This document shows positions 32,509 to 44,900 of a stretch of DNA of 64,000 nt, one piece after another. The stretch's first letter is position 1, and each line of letters starts with the position of its first letter. This stretch comes from Spisula solida (taxonomy: Eukaryota > Mollusca > Bivalvia > Venerida > Mactridae). The stretch spans positions 47,022,734-47,086,733 of the forward strand of contig OX365946.1 in the NCBI GenBank assembly GCA_947247005.1, written 5' to 3'. The notes under the pieces were generated by a model, which worked only from the letters and a program-made list of their open reading frames with translations, had not been told where the DNA came from and searched no databases. The translations under genes and the position numbers were made by a program.

Positions 32509-33090
32509 GAATGCTTCAGACTTACAGAGACTAAAGAGTCATCTGTTCCTGACTATGGTTCGACCTGTCTTTGAAATACCCTGCAAGCTATACTAATACC
32601 ATAGTATCCATTTGTAATGGTTTGGTGTATTGTATAGTATCGGTACATAGGAAGGGAGGTAACTCAAGTCAAGCTATGTTTCAGCAGGATATTGTGTCGG
32701 ATTGTCTTACAGTGCTTTGCGATTGCTTTAGAACTGATAAGCCCAGTCTTTCAATTAAAATGAATGACTTCAAGTTGATAATATATTGTATATCATTTGT
32801 AAACTACAAATTAATTATTTTTTAAACATACATATACCTTTTTTGTTATCAAAGATCAAACCACATTTTTGGCATTGGATTATCTACCCATTATGTGACA
32901 TGATGCATAGAATTTTTAAACATTTTGTACAAAGGGAATAGCGCTAATTTCTTGCATGTTGCATGCCAGGAAACTCTCTTTTCTATTCTTTACGATTATG
33001 CTTTCATATTCATACTTTGGTTCATCAGACATCTAATTTCTTCCTATGACTCCCATACAGACACAGGGAGCTATTTGATGAGTCCCCTGG

Positions 33091-33322
33091 GTTCTGTTTT
33101 ATGAAAGCACTTCGAAATCCTTAAAGTAATGCTCAAATTTAAATTCTTAATAATTCTTTAACAGCTGCAAATTGATGATGGGTATGGCTAGTAGGTGTCA
33201 TTAACTGAACCATTATTAGTATTGCAGCTCAATTTACCACACTATAAATGTAAATAAATTATAAAGAATTTAAATTTGATCGTAAGTTTATGATTACTGT
33301 TAGTGCTTTGATAAAACTGTAC
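33091..33322. mobile_element. TGTTTTATCAAAGCACTTA MITE (copy 2)
   Basis: Ends TCTGTTTTATGAAAGCACTT and AGTGCTTTGATAAAACTGTA. About 230 bp. Confidence 0.75.
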
Positions 33323-33673
33323 CTTGATATTGTCTAAAATGTTACAGGTGTTCAATGTAGTGAAAAACATGAAACCATACATACCGTTAAATTAGAAATA
33401 TTTCCAAGGGATTAATTTTCGTTATATTTGCAAAACTGTTTGTGAACTTAAACACCAACAGTAAAACATAGAATGTAATTCTTTCTGATGTTTAAACATT
33501 GCAAACATTTAAACTCCTGTAATATTTCAGATTAACTAATTCCGTGAACTTTCGCCTTGCAATACTTTCTGATTTCTGAATTTTTCAGTTAGTTTGTTTA
33601 CAGTAATAGGCCTAGTTTATAGGTTGTCTGTATGTGGTACATTTTAAAAACTCTGTAATGAATTAGACTACGT

Positions 33674-33863
33674 GGGTTCCACTGGCTTCTGAATTTGAAG
33701 GGTCATTTTGATACTTTTGACTAAATTTTGCCATTTTATAGACAAAATAGCCGCGATTTTAAGAGAAAATGACTCTTCAAACCAAAAATCTTGAGTGTCA
33801 AAATGTGGCTTTCTAGAAATTTTAAGGGTCAAAACCGATACTCCCGAATCAAATGGAACCCCT
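33674..33863. mobile_element. GGGTTCCACT MITE (copy 3)
   Basis: GGGTTCCACTGGCTTCTGAA to TCAAATGGAACCCC, near-perfect inverted tips. Confidence 0.75.
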
Positions 33864-34035
33864 TATCTATAACCAACTGAATTATCTAACACGTTCTTGT
33901 TATACATGTATTGTATATATGTCACTTGTTCTCATTCCCTAGAGATAAATCCATATTGTTACCATGCAGAATAAAGACAGAGAAAACACAAACACCTATT
34001 CCTTCCTTTGTTACTTCATTTTGTTTTTAGGGGAA

Positions 34036-34620
34036 ATTAGCTCACCTGTCACAAAGTGACAAAATGAGATGTTGTAATCTCCATGTGTCATCCGTCAGTC
34101 CATCAACTTTTTTTTGTGCAAACACTCACGCACGTTAATTAATTAATTTGATAAAACTTCGTGATTAAACTTCGTGATACACTAGAGGTGACAATATTGC
34201 CCTAACCTTTCTGAACTTGGTCACATTTATCATCTCAACAAATCAAGGTCAAGTTCGATTTTGGGTCATGTGGAGTCAAAAACTGGGTCACTAGGTCAAA
34301 TCATAGAAAAACTTTGTGTAGTTGCCAAAGGTCACAATGTTAAAACTAGGTCACAAGGTTGAATCATAGAAACACCTCGAGTAGTCACTAGAACTTACAG
34401 TTTTTGCATTATCTTTATGAAACATGATCATCTCAAAACTCTTTAGGTTAAGTTTTAGAATGGGTCATCCAGTGTCATAAACTAGGTCACTAGGTCAAAT
34501 CATGGAAAAGAAGTTTGTATGCTATAAAGGCTGTATTTTTCACTGGAACTTCATTCAAGTCAATCAGAATGTTTGTCTAAATCGAATTTAGGTCAAATCA
34601 AAGAACAGTGAGAGCTCAAA
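34036..34620 (+). repeat. AGCTCACC-family element
   Basis: Opening hairpin TTAGCTCACCTGTCAC-AAA-GTGACAAAATGAG, then diverged monomers with 'ggtcaagttcgattttgggt' and 'ggtcactaggtcaaatcat'. The 3' end is lost. Confidence 0.75.
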
Positions 34621-34849
34621 GTGAATTTATCATACAATCCTGTGGCCATTGTCCATCTTCCAGCATTTTGTATCAATGGTTATTTAAAAATAGTGAACTG
34701 TATATCAAACATCATTTTTTTTTTACATTGATACCTCACATTTGAAAACCTGTTCAGTTTAGCTGTAACAGTAGGACTTGTGTACAATGTATTCTACTGC
34801 TTAAATGATTTGGAAAATGTAATTTTTCTTGTTGACAGGGGTTCTACAA

Positions 34850-35095
34850 TTCCGGAATAATCCGGAAATCTGGATTTGCTGCATTAGGAAGAATTATCTC
34901 TTCTGCAAAAAATAAAGGTTAGTTGATGAAAAAATTCAAAGAAGTGACAAAGTTACGGTCATTTAAAGTTCTATTTTCTGAATTTTATCCATAAAACATT
35001 ATGTTTGAAACCTAGTTAAGGTGTAGCATGCTAATGGCAACAGGTTGCGACTCGTTTTCAGGATTGGGCATTATGCCTCAGTAGAACCCCTGTAA
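34850..35095. mobile_element. hAT-like MITE, diverged relative of 14,756
   Basis: CAGGGGTTCTACAATTCCGG at the left and TAGAACCCCTG at the right are inverted. The interior shares 'aataaaggttagttgatgaa' and 'gtgacaaagttacggtcatt' with the family. A one-ended copy is visible at ~8,407 (GACAGGGGTTCTTTAATTC). Confidence 0.6.
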
Positions 35096-35639
35096 TGTTG
35101 TTTTCTTAATGCGGGAGTAAATGCCATATTTAAATTAAATTGTATGGTGAAATAGTGTAATGTAATTGTCTTATTCATCAACTACTTGGTAGTTTAAAAA
35201 ACTTCATTTTATTTAGAAATGAACCTCAGGCACATCATCCAAATAACGCAACATACTAGAAAAGGGTAGCAAACAATCAAACATTTTTTGGAAACTATTG
35301 ATATATTTACAATTATGCAAGTAGCTCAATGTGTTGGCACATCATTAGGAGCCATTCATACAATTATCAAGGATAAGACAGCTAGTACATTCAAGCAAAG
35401 TCATGTGAACTAGAATTATCATAAATATCGATTTTATCTTGTCCAAAATGTATGGGTTCACTTAATATGTTTCAATAATACATGTATGTGGAAAAGTCTG
35501 ATATTGGCTAAGATATGTCTATGAAATGGACCCCTGATCCTCACCATAATTATAGTAAGTGGCAACAGCAGCTGCCTGATCTAATCCACATTACATACTG
35601 TATCCATCGTCTACCTGGATGACAATATCAGCATCACCA

Positions 35640-37120
35640 GCAGCTACCACATCAATCCAACATTAAATCTTAATCAGCAGCTGCAGCTACCACATCAATC
35701 CAACATTAAATCGTAATCAGCAGCTGCAGCTACCATATCAATCCAACATTAAATCTTAATCAGCAGCTGCAGCTACCACATCAATCCAACATTAAATCGT
35801 AATCAGCAGCTGCAGCTACCACATCAATCCAACATTAAATCGTAATCAGCAGCTGCAGCTACCACATCAATCCAACATTAAATCGTAATCAGCACCAGCA
35901 GCTACCACATCAATCCAACATTAAATCGTAATCAGCAGCTGCAGCTACCACATCAATCCAACATTAAATCGTAATCAGCACCAGCAGCTACCACATCAAT
36001 CCAACATTAAATCTTAATCAGCAGCTGCAATCACATCAATCCAACATTAAATCGTAATCAGCACCAGCAGCTACCATATCAATCCAACATTAAATCGTAA
36101 TCAGCAGCAGCATCTACCACATCAATCCAACATTAAATCGTAATCAGCAGCTGCAGCTACCACATCAATCCAACATTAAATCGTTATCAGCAGCTGCTGT
36201 GACCTACCACATCAATCCAACATTAAATCGTAATCAGCACCAGCAGCTACCACATCAATCCAACATTAAATCGTAATCAGCAGCAGCAGCTACCATATCA
36301 ATCCAACATTAAATCTTAATCAGCAGCTGCAGCTACCACATCAATCCAACATTAAATCGTAATCAGCACCAGCAGCTACCACATCAATCCAACATTAAAT
36401 CGTAATCAGCAGCAGCAGCTACCATATCAATCCAACATTAAATCTTAATCAGCAGCTGTAATCACATCAATCCAACATTAAATCGTAATCAGCACCAGCA
36501 GCTATCACATCAATCCAACATTAAATCGTTATCAGCAGCAGCTATCACATCAATCCAACATTAAATCGTAATCAGCAGCTGCAATCACATCAATCCAACA
36601 TTAAATCGTAATCAGCAGCAGCAGCTACCATATCAATCCAACATTAAATCTTAATCAGCAGCTGCAATCACATCAATCCAACATTAAATCGTAATCAGCA
36701 CAAGTAGCTACCATATCAATCCAACATTAAATCGTTATCAGCAGCAGCTATCACATCAATCCAACATTAAATCGTTATCAGCAGCAGCTATCACATCAAT
36801 CCAACATTAAATCGTAATCAGCACCAGCAGCTACCACATCAATCCAACATTAAATCGTAATCAGCAGCAGCAGCTATCACATCAATACAACATTAAATCG
36901 TTATCAGCAGCAGCTATCACATCAAACCAACATTAAATCGTAATCAGCACCAGCAGCTACCATATCAATTCAACATTAAAACGTAATTAACAGCAGCAGC
37001 TACCACATCAATCCAACATTAAATCGTAATCAGCAGCAGCATCTACCACATCAATCTAACATTAAATCGTAATCAGCAGCAGCAGCTACCACATCAATCC
37101 AACATTAAATCGTATTCAGC
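35640..37120. repeat. 43-bp satellite, about 35 copies
   Basis: Unit ATCAATCCAACATTAAATCG + TAATCAGCAGCTGCAGCTAC + CAC. Variants swap CAGCAGCTGCAGCTACC, CACCAGCAGCTACC and CAGCAGCTATC, giving units of ~36-43 bp. No open frame. It is the longest array in the window and sits between the two intersectin segments. Confidence 0.97.
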
Positions 37121-37536
37121 AGCAGTGGCAGCAAGCAGGACAAATACATAACAGTAGCAGCTACCTTGTCAACTCCACATGCTATCATAATCACCAATAT
37201 CAGCTACAAGGTTATATGCATATTACAAAACATTATCTTCACCGCTGGTAAAAACACATTATTGTCTAGTGAGCCACAGCAACAACTGACGAATCCGACA
37301 ATTACATTATACCACATTCAAGAGCAGCTACCCACGTAACAGCACCAAAACCCATGTTACTTTATCATAAACATCAGCAGTAAAAACTAACATTGTAATT
37401 ATCATATCATTAGCAGCAGCTTACTCTCCCTGAAAGGGGGCGAGTTGCGTTATGTGCTACAGAAATTTAAACGTACCACAAATATACACCATTGGAGCCG
37501 ATGGTCATACACGTACACTTTTCGAATCGTGGGGTT

Positions 37537-37612
37537 GTTGCGATGGCTAAGTGGTCTAATGCTGTAGTACTTCGCATGTTCATAATGGGTTCGAATCCCA
37601 TTATAGAGGAAA
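37537..37612 (+). tRNA. tRNA-like sequence, probably pseudogene or SINE head
   Basis: Box A TGGCTAAGTGG (37,544-37,554) and box B GGTTCGAATCC (37,588-37,598) match the Pol III consensus. The T arm (ATGGG-TTCGAAT-CCCAT) is a perfect 5-bp stem. The acceptor strand GTTGCGA has no partner downstream of the T arm, so a functional tRNA is unlikely. Confidence 0.45.
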
Positions 37613-37877
37613 TTGCGATGAATTGGTCACATTTTCCGCAATACTCCATAAACACTGTCCGTCAATCACTTGACAGGAACACTTGAAATGGAACTATTCA
37701 TGAACAAGAAGAGATTGGTATGTATGGAATTTACACAGTCGCGAATTTAGCTTGTCAACTCAATTGCAATAAGTTTTAGCCATCCAAACTGGATTCATTA
37801 ATTTATACTTATTAATTGCAATATCATTCCGGGTTGTAAAGGAGCACACTCTTCGTTCTTCTGTAACTCATACCATG

Positions 37878-38500
37878 TACGTGGGTAGATCCAAAAGTAA
37901 TGTCACTGTTCCGCTGGTGAGTTTATTTGTTGGCGTACGTCAATAAAATTTATATCAAAATGTAAAGTAATTCAATTCTGAGTAATATTATTTGTGTCAT
38001 ATTGTTTGAATATTAAAATAACATTATATAGACATTCAAAATATACCACTGACGTCATGTCGCCGCCACCGAAAATGACGTTATTTTTCCAGCGTATAAT
38101 TATAGTTGATGAGACATGGGTACATTTCTATGACCATGAAACAAGACAGGCCCGTAACAATGTGTTTTCCTCACTACATAAAGACTCTTGTATGTAAATG
38201 TGTTTAAAAAATGTGTGAACAGACATGATCGCTGTATAGAACATCAATGATGATACTTTGAAAAGGAATGATGTAAGTAACATCAAATTTTGATTACGAC
38301 GTCGTTGACGTCATTGGCTTGCGGCGATGTTCGTTAGTAGGCTTCATATGTACACGTAGATCTCAATAACAAATGATTGCATTATCATGTTTGGTCATTA
38401 TGTTGGAAATAGATTAATGTAGCGACGTGAAAAATTGCGTTGTTTTATTTACAGTATGCACGATTTTACAGCACCAGTGACATTACTTTTAGCTATCCCA
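37878..38500 (+). mobile_element. Internally deleted mariner (copy 2)
   Basis: Left end TACGTGGGTAGATCC; the right end is degraded (CATTACTTTTAGCTATCCCA). Remnant transposase reads MTLFFQRIIIVDETWVHFYD (37,994-38,197), with the catalytic Asp of VDETW. A second block at 38,212-38,271 reads [10 protein letters not shown], two stops, YFEKE and stop, like a mariner transposase C-terminus. The middle, with the other catalytic residues, is gone. Confidence 0.85.
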
Positions 38501-38796
38501 TTTATGATTGGGCCCTGGTCCGGGGCCATACTGCCCCCGAAAACTGTTGGACAATTGAGCAACTGCTGGTGCTTACTAGGTGTTCTGGTGTGCCTTTAGT
38601 ACTGAAAATCGACAGTTTTAAGATCATAAATCAACAAATAAACCCTAGTCTATGCAAAATTGTCTCTGAAATACAGCAGAGCTCGACTTCTTAAGATTTT
38701 TCGCATGTAAACTGAATGTATCTTTTCTAACATAATAATGCGTTTTCAGCCCGGGATACTCGCGTATTTATTAAGCAGCTACGCGCCTGCATACAA

Positions 38797-39956
38797 AGGG
38801 CCGTATCCAGAGGTGGTCCAACTGGGGGGGGGGGGGGCTGAAATGGGGTGGGCACGGGAGGGTAGCCACTCCCGGCGAAGATTTGTTTATGTTTGAATAA
38901 AAATAGTGCAGTTTCCTGCACCTTTAGCTTTAAAATCAGACCTAAAAATAATTAAAATAATTAGTGTTTCTCCCTGCAAATTTTTTTTTCGATATTTGAC
39001 TAATTATGGTGCAATTTCCTGCACTTTTAGCTTTAAAATCAGACCTAAAAATAATTATAGTATTTCTGCTAGCGATTAGTGTCCCCTCGTGGCGAAGATA
39101 TTTTCGATTTTTAATACAAATTCCTGCATTTTTAGCTTTAAAGCCAGGCCATAGACTATAGATGTTGTCTATAGTCTCTGATCAGACCTAAAATAATTAA
39201 AGAAGTGCTCCTTTTAGAAAATGTTGCTAAACTGACCATTCATGTTTTACCAGACTATAATATTTATTATCAAGAAATCCAAATTTATATGAATACAAAT
39301 ATTTTTTAAATGTAATGCGATTTCCTGCACTACAGATATAAATTTTGAACTTAAATATTCGGATATTAAATGAAGATGACTTCCTCATTTAATTTATCAA
39401 ACAAATTTCAATGAAATGGATTGCATATTTGAAACTATTTCAATAACGTGACCACCACTACTACTCCAACATTTAATACTTTATATAGAAATCCTAACTA
39501 ATCACACCAACAGGCAATTAAATATATAATATACATATTATTTCTCACTGAATAATTACATGTAAGTTACATTTAACTATCAATTCTTCAAGTCAAACTT
39601 TAATTTTTAACCATCATGCTTAATTTAATGGGATTAAATGGTGATAACCGTTGACATCATCGTGTAAACTCTGACTGACCTTCTTTAATCAACATTAACA
39701 CACTAATTTCTTATCAGTTGCACAAATCACACCTCCATCAGCAGTAGGTTTTATTGAATGCTTGATTAGACATGCCTGGGGGCTATGCAATATATACACA
39801 GGATCTCATAATTAATTCCAATATACAGGTCACTACCAGTATGGTAGATGCCAAGAGATTTAGTTAGCCACCAATTCATTCATTCAAAATGGTATCTAGC
39901 CAGCCACCTGGGGGGGGGGGGCTTCAGCCCAAAAGTCCCCCACCAAATACGTCCCT
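38797..39956. mobile_element. hAT-like element with AGGG(A/C)CGTAT ends
   Basis: Left AGGGCCGTATCCAG and right CAAATACGTCCCT are imperfect inverted ends, each next to a G11-G13 run. The interior repeats 'gcaatttcctgcactttta' several times. No transposase frame. Confidence 0.5.
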
Positions 39957-40921
39957 GATTACAGTAACATGTACGTGAACCCCAAGTTACGTACGTACAT
40001 GAAAATTGCTTAGGAACGCATAATTATACTGTGAATTACTGTCCTTGATATTACTATACGGTTTCAATTCAACCTTCTGCAAACAATTGTCTATTTACAT
40101 AATTGGGATAGAGTTATGGTGACTTTGAATATAAACAATTTCCGTTATAAATCAAATATTATAAAATTACTATAGTCATACTGTACTAGTTAGTTGTATA
40201 TATCGTATATACACGTAAAGAAGGTCATTTTGTAGGACAATACATGTACAATGTACTATGTACTATGTACTATGTATGTATGAAGTGGGTGGGAGAAGCT
40301 AAAATACATGTATTGAATTCGGTCATATTGAGAGAGTTTCAGACGTTTGGATAATTTGAAAGAAAGCATTGTGTCCGTGTTGGATTGTTTGGATAGATCT
40401 AATACTTGGTATGTTTTATCTTAACACTGACTCTAATAGATATAGTTGACAGAAGACATTACTGTATGTCTGTATACGTTAGTGATTATGTGTAATACAC
40501 ATGTGCACTTGTAAAATATACAAAGTGATACGGCAAATATATACGAGCGGTTCTCCAGGAAAGCCGGGCTTAGTGAAATAATATTAGAAAGTATGTAGAT
40601 TCTAATAAGTTCTTGGATAGTATATAGCTATGTCTTAGATTAATTTTCTCTCATGAATCATGTTAAAATATCTTCTGTTGTTGCTATGGTGACTAATTTC
40701 TAAAGAGTATCCATATTGAGAAAACGAGGGGTTAGTGGTAAAACACAGTAGATACATTTCTCTAAAAACTAACATTCACAATTTAGACATGTTTTATTAA
40801 AATAAGAATATAATTCTGAAATGTGATACAATTTTAAAAAGTTTACGCCAAGAACGCATCAAGTACTAATTTGTGAACTTCTTGTTAACGTAACGTGAAT
40901 TAAAACCCAACAACACTGAAG

Positions 40922-41994
40922 ATGCGTTTAGTCCATCTAGTTCAAATGTTACCTTTGATCTTGGCAATGCCTTCCCAGATGACCCATTTAAAAGCTCTGA
41001 GTCAAATGACCCCTTCAAAGATGTTGGAAAATCTGATCAACCTTTGAACACCTTAGATACAAAAACTAATGACACCTTTGACCTTGGCAATGCCTTTCCA
41101 GATGATCCATTTAAGAGCTCTGAGTCAAATGACCCTTTCAAAGATGTTGGAAAATCTGATCAACCTTTGAACACTTTAGATACAAAAACTAATGACACTT
41201 TTGACCTTGGTGATGCCTTTCCAGATGATCCATTTAAGAGCTCTGAGTCAAATGACCCTTTCAAAGATGTTGAAAAATCTGATCCACCTTTGAACACCTT
41301 AGATACAAAAACTAATGACACTTTTGACCTTGGTAATGCCTTTCCAGATGACCCATTTAAGAGCTCTGAGTCAAATGACCCTTTCAAAGATTTTGGCGAA
41401 TCTATAAACCCAATAGATACAAAAACTGAGACCACTTTCAACCTTGGTGCTTTTCCAGAAGACCCATTCTCTGATTCAAATGATCCTTTTAATGACAAAT
41501 CTGATCAGGTTACGAACACAGCAGATACAAAAGCAGATAGTATGTTTGACAGTTTTTCTATGGGAAATAATTGTGGACCAGGTCAAAATGGGGATAGTTT
41601 CTCCATGTTTGTAGATTCAGAACCAAACAATAAAGCTTCAGTCATGGGTGACCCATCTAGTAGTGGTGACCCATCTAGTAGTTGGTTAGATTCAATGGAA
41701 GCAGATGCCAATAAGGATGTCCCCCAAGATGATCTAAGCTCTCTGGTCAGTCCATCAGTCACTGCAGGTGTAATGGACTCATCCAGCCAGACTGGAGCTT
41801 CCCTAATGAATCTGACCACACTGAGTTCAGACCCTACCACTGGGTCAGATAATGCTAAGGTTCCAGTCGATGTGTCAAGTAAACCTAAATCCAAACCTGG
41901 TCCACAAAGACCACCACGACCTAGGAAACTAAGTAAAAGTATTCCTGATCCACCTAAAGAGGAGTCTGTTGATGAGAAAAGGGACACTGTGCAT
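40922..41994 (+). CDS. ITSN1: ITSN exon: DPF-repeat linker
   Basis: Open from 40,894. The only in-frame acceptor candidate is gaag|at at 40,920-40,921, without a good pyrimidine tract. Donor cat|gtaaga at 41,995, phase 0. It encodes four 41-residue repeats (123 bp; starts near 40,921, 41,044, 41,167, 41,290) with core [20 protein letters not shown], then a shorter degenerate unit: ten DPF motifs in all. A Ser/Thr-rich stretch follows, then a basic proline-rich SH3-type ligand, [22 protein letters not shown] arrays of this kind are known from EPS15 and bind the AP-2 alpha appendage. The reading frame runs past the donor to 42,180, but that tail lacks protein-like sequence. Confidence 0.8.
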
Positions 41995-44900
41995 GTAAGA
42001 TGTATCTGTTATATCCCTCCTGTCAATTATATCAATTCCTTACTACTGAGAATGCCTCCATATGAAGATATCCAAACATACTCACTGTGCCTAGACTGGG
42101 ATCAATCTCCTCACATGACACTATATGCATCCAACAAAATCTCCTTAACCAAGTTTCGCATTCATATTTTGATTATTTAAAAAGTATATTGATCAACAAA
42201 AACATTATTCCAGTCATATTTCCTTTCTGTATTTGAAGAAACCAATGGAATACCTTCTTTCATCTTACTCATTGTATTCAGCCCAGTATGCAATATATTC
42301 ATAAATACCCCATTATGCACTTCATAACATGCACACCACATTTCGTCCTGGTAAATAAATACATATATCACAATAGCAATCTCGTACTTAGTGCAAAACT
42401 CATGTACATCTGATTTCATGTACAATTTGTATTAAATTATGCTTAATATGTATAATGCATTATGTCTGGCTAGTTTGTTTGTATATGTACAATTGTATAT
42501 CTTAAGTAAAAAAATAAGACTAAGAACTAACAGTTTTGTGTACCCAACAACTGGTGAGATGCTGTAAACTTAAAACTAGAACTGACTTAGATGAGAGGTT
42601 TTAGAATCAACAATTTTAGAAGTACTGGATTATAGTTTGTCATATTGTATTATCGGGGGCCACATGGTTTACTAATAAAACACCTGAGTCTTTCCTCGTA
42701 AACATTTTAACATTCATGCCAAAAGGCAATTGTGGATATTTTTGTTGGCAATATCAATAACTTCTTATTTTCAGTGATCTTTGCAGGCCTCCTTTGTGAC
42801 TGGTTTCTAAACTTAATTTTGTGAACTTAAGCCATGGCTTAGAATTTATTGCCGAATGCCAGTTTTGGTTTTGGTGATTCAATAGACATTGCAATATCAT
42901 GTACAGTAAAGTCACACTAATGAGACTAGGCAAAAAGGTGGCCTTAATTATAATAGCAAACAAGAGATGTTTGTAAAACACGTATGCCCCCATGGCAGCC
43001 CAATAGTCAGAAATGGTGAAGGTCACAGTGACCTTGACCTATGACCTCAATATCAATAGGGGTCATCTACTGTTGCTGTCCAACCTCCATGTCAAAGCAT
43101 TCTTGAGTTATTGAACGGAAACCATTTAAATAGTCAGAAATAGTAAAGGTCACAGTGACCTTGACCTTTAACCCACTGACCTCAAAATCAATAGGGGTCA
43201 TCTACTGTTGCTGACCATGCTCCATGTAAAGTTTGAAGATCCTAGATCAAAGCATTCTAGAGTAATTGAACGGAAACCATTTAAATAGTCAGAAATTGAA
43301 CATCACAGTGACCTTAACCTTTGACCTAACTGACCTCAAAATCAATAGGGGTCATCTACTGTTGCTGACCATGCTCCATGTAAAGTTTGAAGATCCTAGA
43401 TCAAAGCATTCTAGAGTAATTGAACGGAAACCATTTAAATAGTCAGAAATTGAACATCACAGTGACCTTAACCTTTGACCTAACTGACCTCAAAATCAAT
43501 AGGGGTCATCTACTGTTGCTGACCTTCCTCCATGTAAAGTTTGAAGATCCTAGGTCAAAGCATTCTTGAGTTATTGAACGGAAACCATTTAAATAGTCAG
43601 AAATAGTAAAGGTCACAGTGACCTTGACCTTTAACCCACTGACCTCAAAATCAATAGGGGTCATCTACTGTTGCTGACCATGCTCCATGTAAAGTTTGAA
43701 GATCCTAGATCAAAGCATTCTAGAGTAATTGAACGGAAACCATTTAAATAGTCAGAAATTGAACATCACAGTGACCTTAACCTTTGACCTAACTGACCTC
43801 AAAATCAATAGGGGTCATCTACTGTTGCTGACCTTCCTCCATGTAAAGTTTGAAGATCCTAGGTCAAAGCATTCTTGAGTTATTGAACGGAAACCATTTA
43901 AATAGTCAGAAATAGTAAAGGTCACAGTGACCTTGACCTTTAACCCACTGACCTCAAAATCAATAGGGGTCATCTACTGTTGCTGACCATGCTCCATGTA
44001 AAGTTTGAAGATCCTAGATCAAAGCATTCTAGAGTTATTGATCGGAAACCATTTAAAAAGTCAGAAATAGTAAAGGTCACAGTGACCTTGACCTTTGACC
44101 TACTGACCGCAAAATCAATAGGGGTCATCAACTGTTGCTGACCAACCTCCATGTAAAGTTTGAAGATCCTAGGTCAAAGCCTTCTAGAGTTATTGAACGG
44201 AAACCATTTAAATAGTCAGAAATAGTAAAGGTCACAGTGACCTTTGACCTACTGACCTCAAAATCAATAGGGGTCATCTACTGTTGCTGACCAACCTCCA
44301 TGTGAAGTTTGAAGATCCTAGGTCTTGAGTTATTGAATGGAAACAATTTTATACGACCGACAGACAGACAGACCGACCGACCGACCGACCGACAGACATG
44401 TGCAAAGCAATATACCCCCTTATCAAAGATGGGGGGCATAATCAGTCATATTAACAAACCCTTATTAACAGGCTCCCAATAAAAATGTTTGAGATACAGT
44501 CTTAGACATATTACTGATATGAGTTAGCATGTATAGTTGTGCACCAAGGGCTTTTTGATTTAAATTCATCCAAAATTAGTACTGTCATGACTCACACCAA
44601 CACTATTTATTGTTGTTCTAAATTTGTGCCTTTGGTTCTTTACAAAATGTTTTTCAAATATCTGCATGAGTTCAAACTACCGGAAGAAATTAAAGTGATT
44701 TTTACAACATAACTTTCCTGTACATTGTATATCTAACATCAGGGTACTGTTTTATCAAAGTACTTACAATAATTTGAATTTATGCTCACAAATTAAAACC
44801 CTGTGTAATTCATTCGCAGTTGCAAATTGAGGTCAGGGAGTCTGTGATATTGATGATATTTCAGTAAATCCATTCCTTCAAACTTCATATGTTCCTAGTG

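Larger units (their letters stand above)
27471..40921. other. Gene-free stretch between ITSN segments
   Basis: No exon was recognised on either strand: no EH, coiled-coil or SH3A-C exons, which would be expected here if a complete second intersectin gene lay downstream. Listed elements fill much of it. About 28,050-29,500, 30,330-31,060, 31,630-32,320, 35,100-35,640 and 39,960-40,920 show only AT-rich sequence, with a C15 run at ~30,508 and a GTACTAT microsatellite at 40,250-40,275. Confidence 0.6.

Noticed and set aside
35640..37120. CRISPR-like array
   Set aside because: Units are contiguous 43-bp satellite repeats without unique spacers, in a eukaryotic genome.
41160..41987. Long open frames on the minus strand opposite the DPF exon
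   Set aside because: They are shadows of the 123-bp coding repeat; no splice sites or recognisable domain support them.
41995..42180. Extension of the DPF frame to a stop at 42,180
   Set aside because: A good donor (cat|gtaaga) sits at 41,995 and the next exon joins in phase; the tail loses the repeat and proline-rich character.
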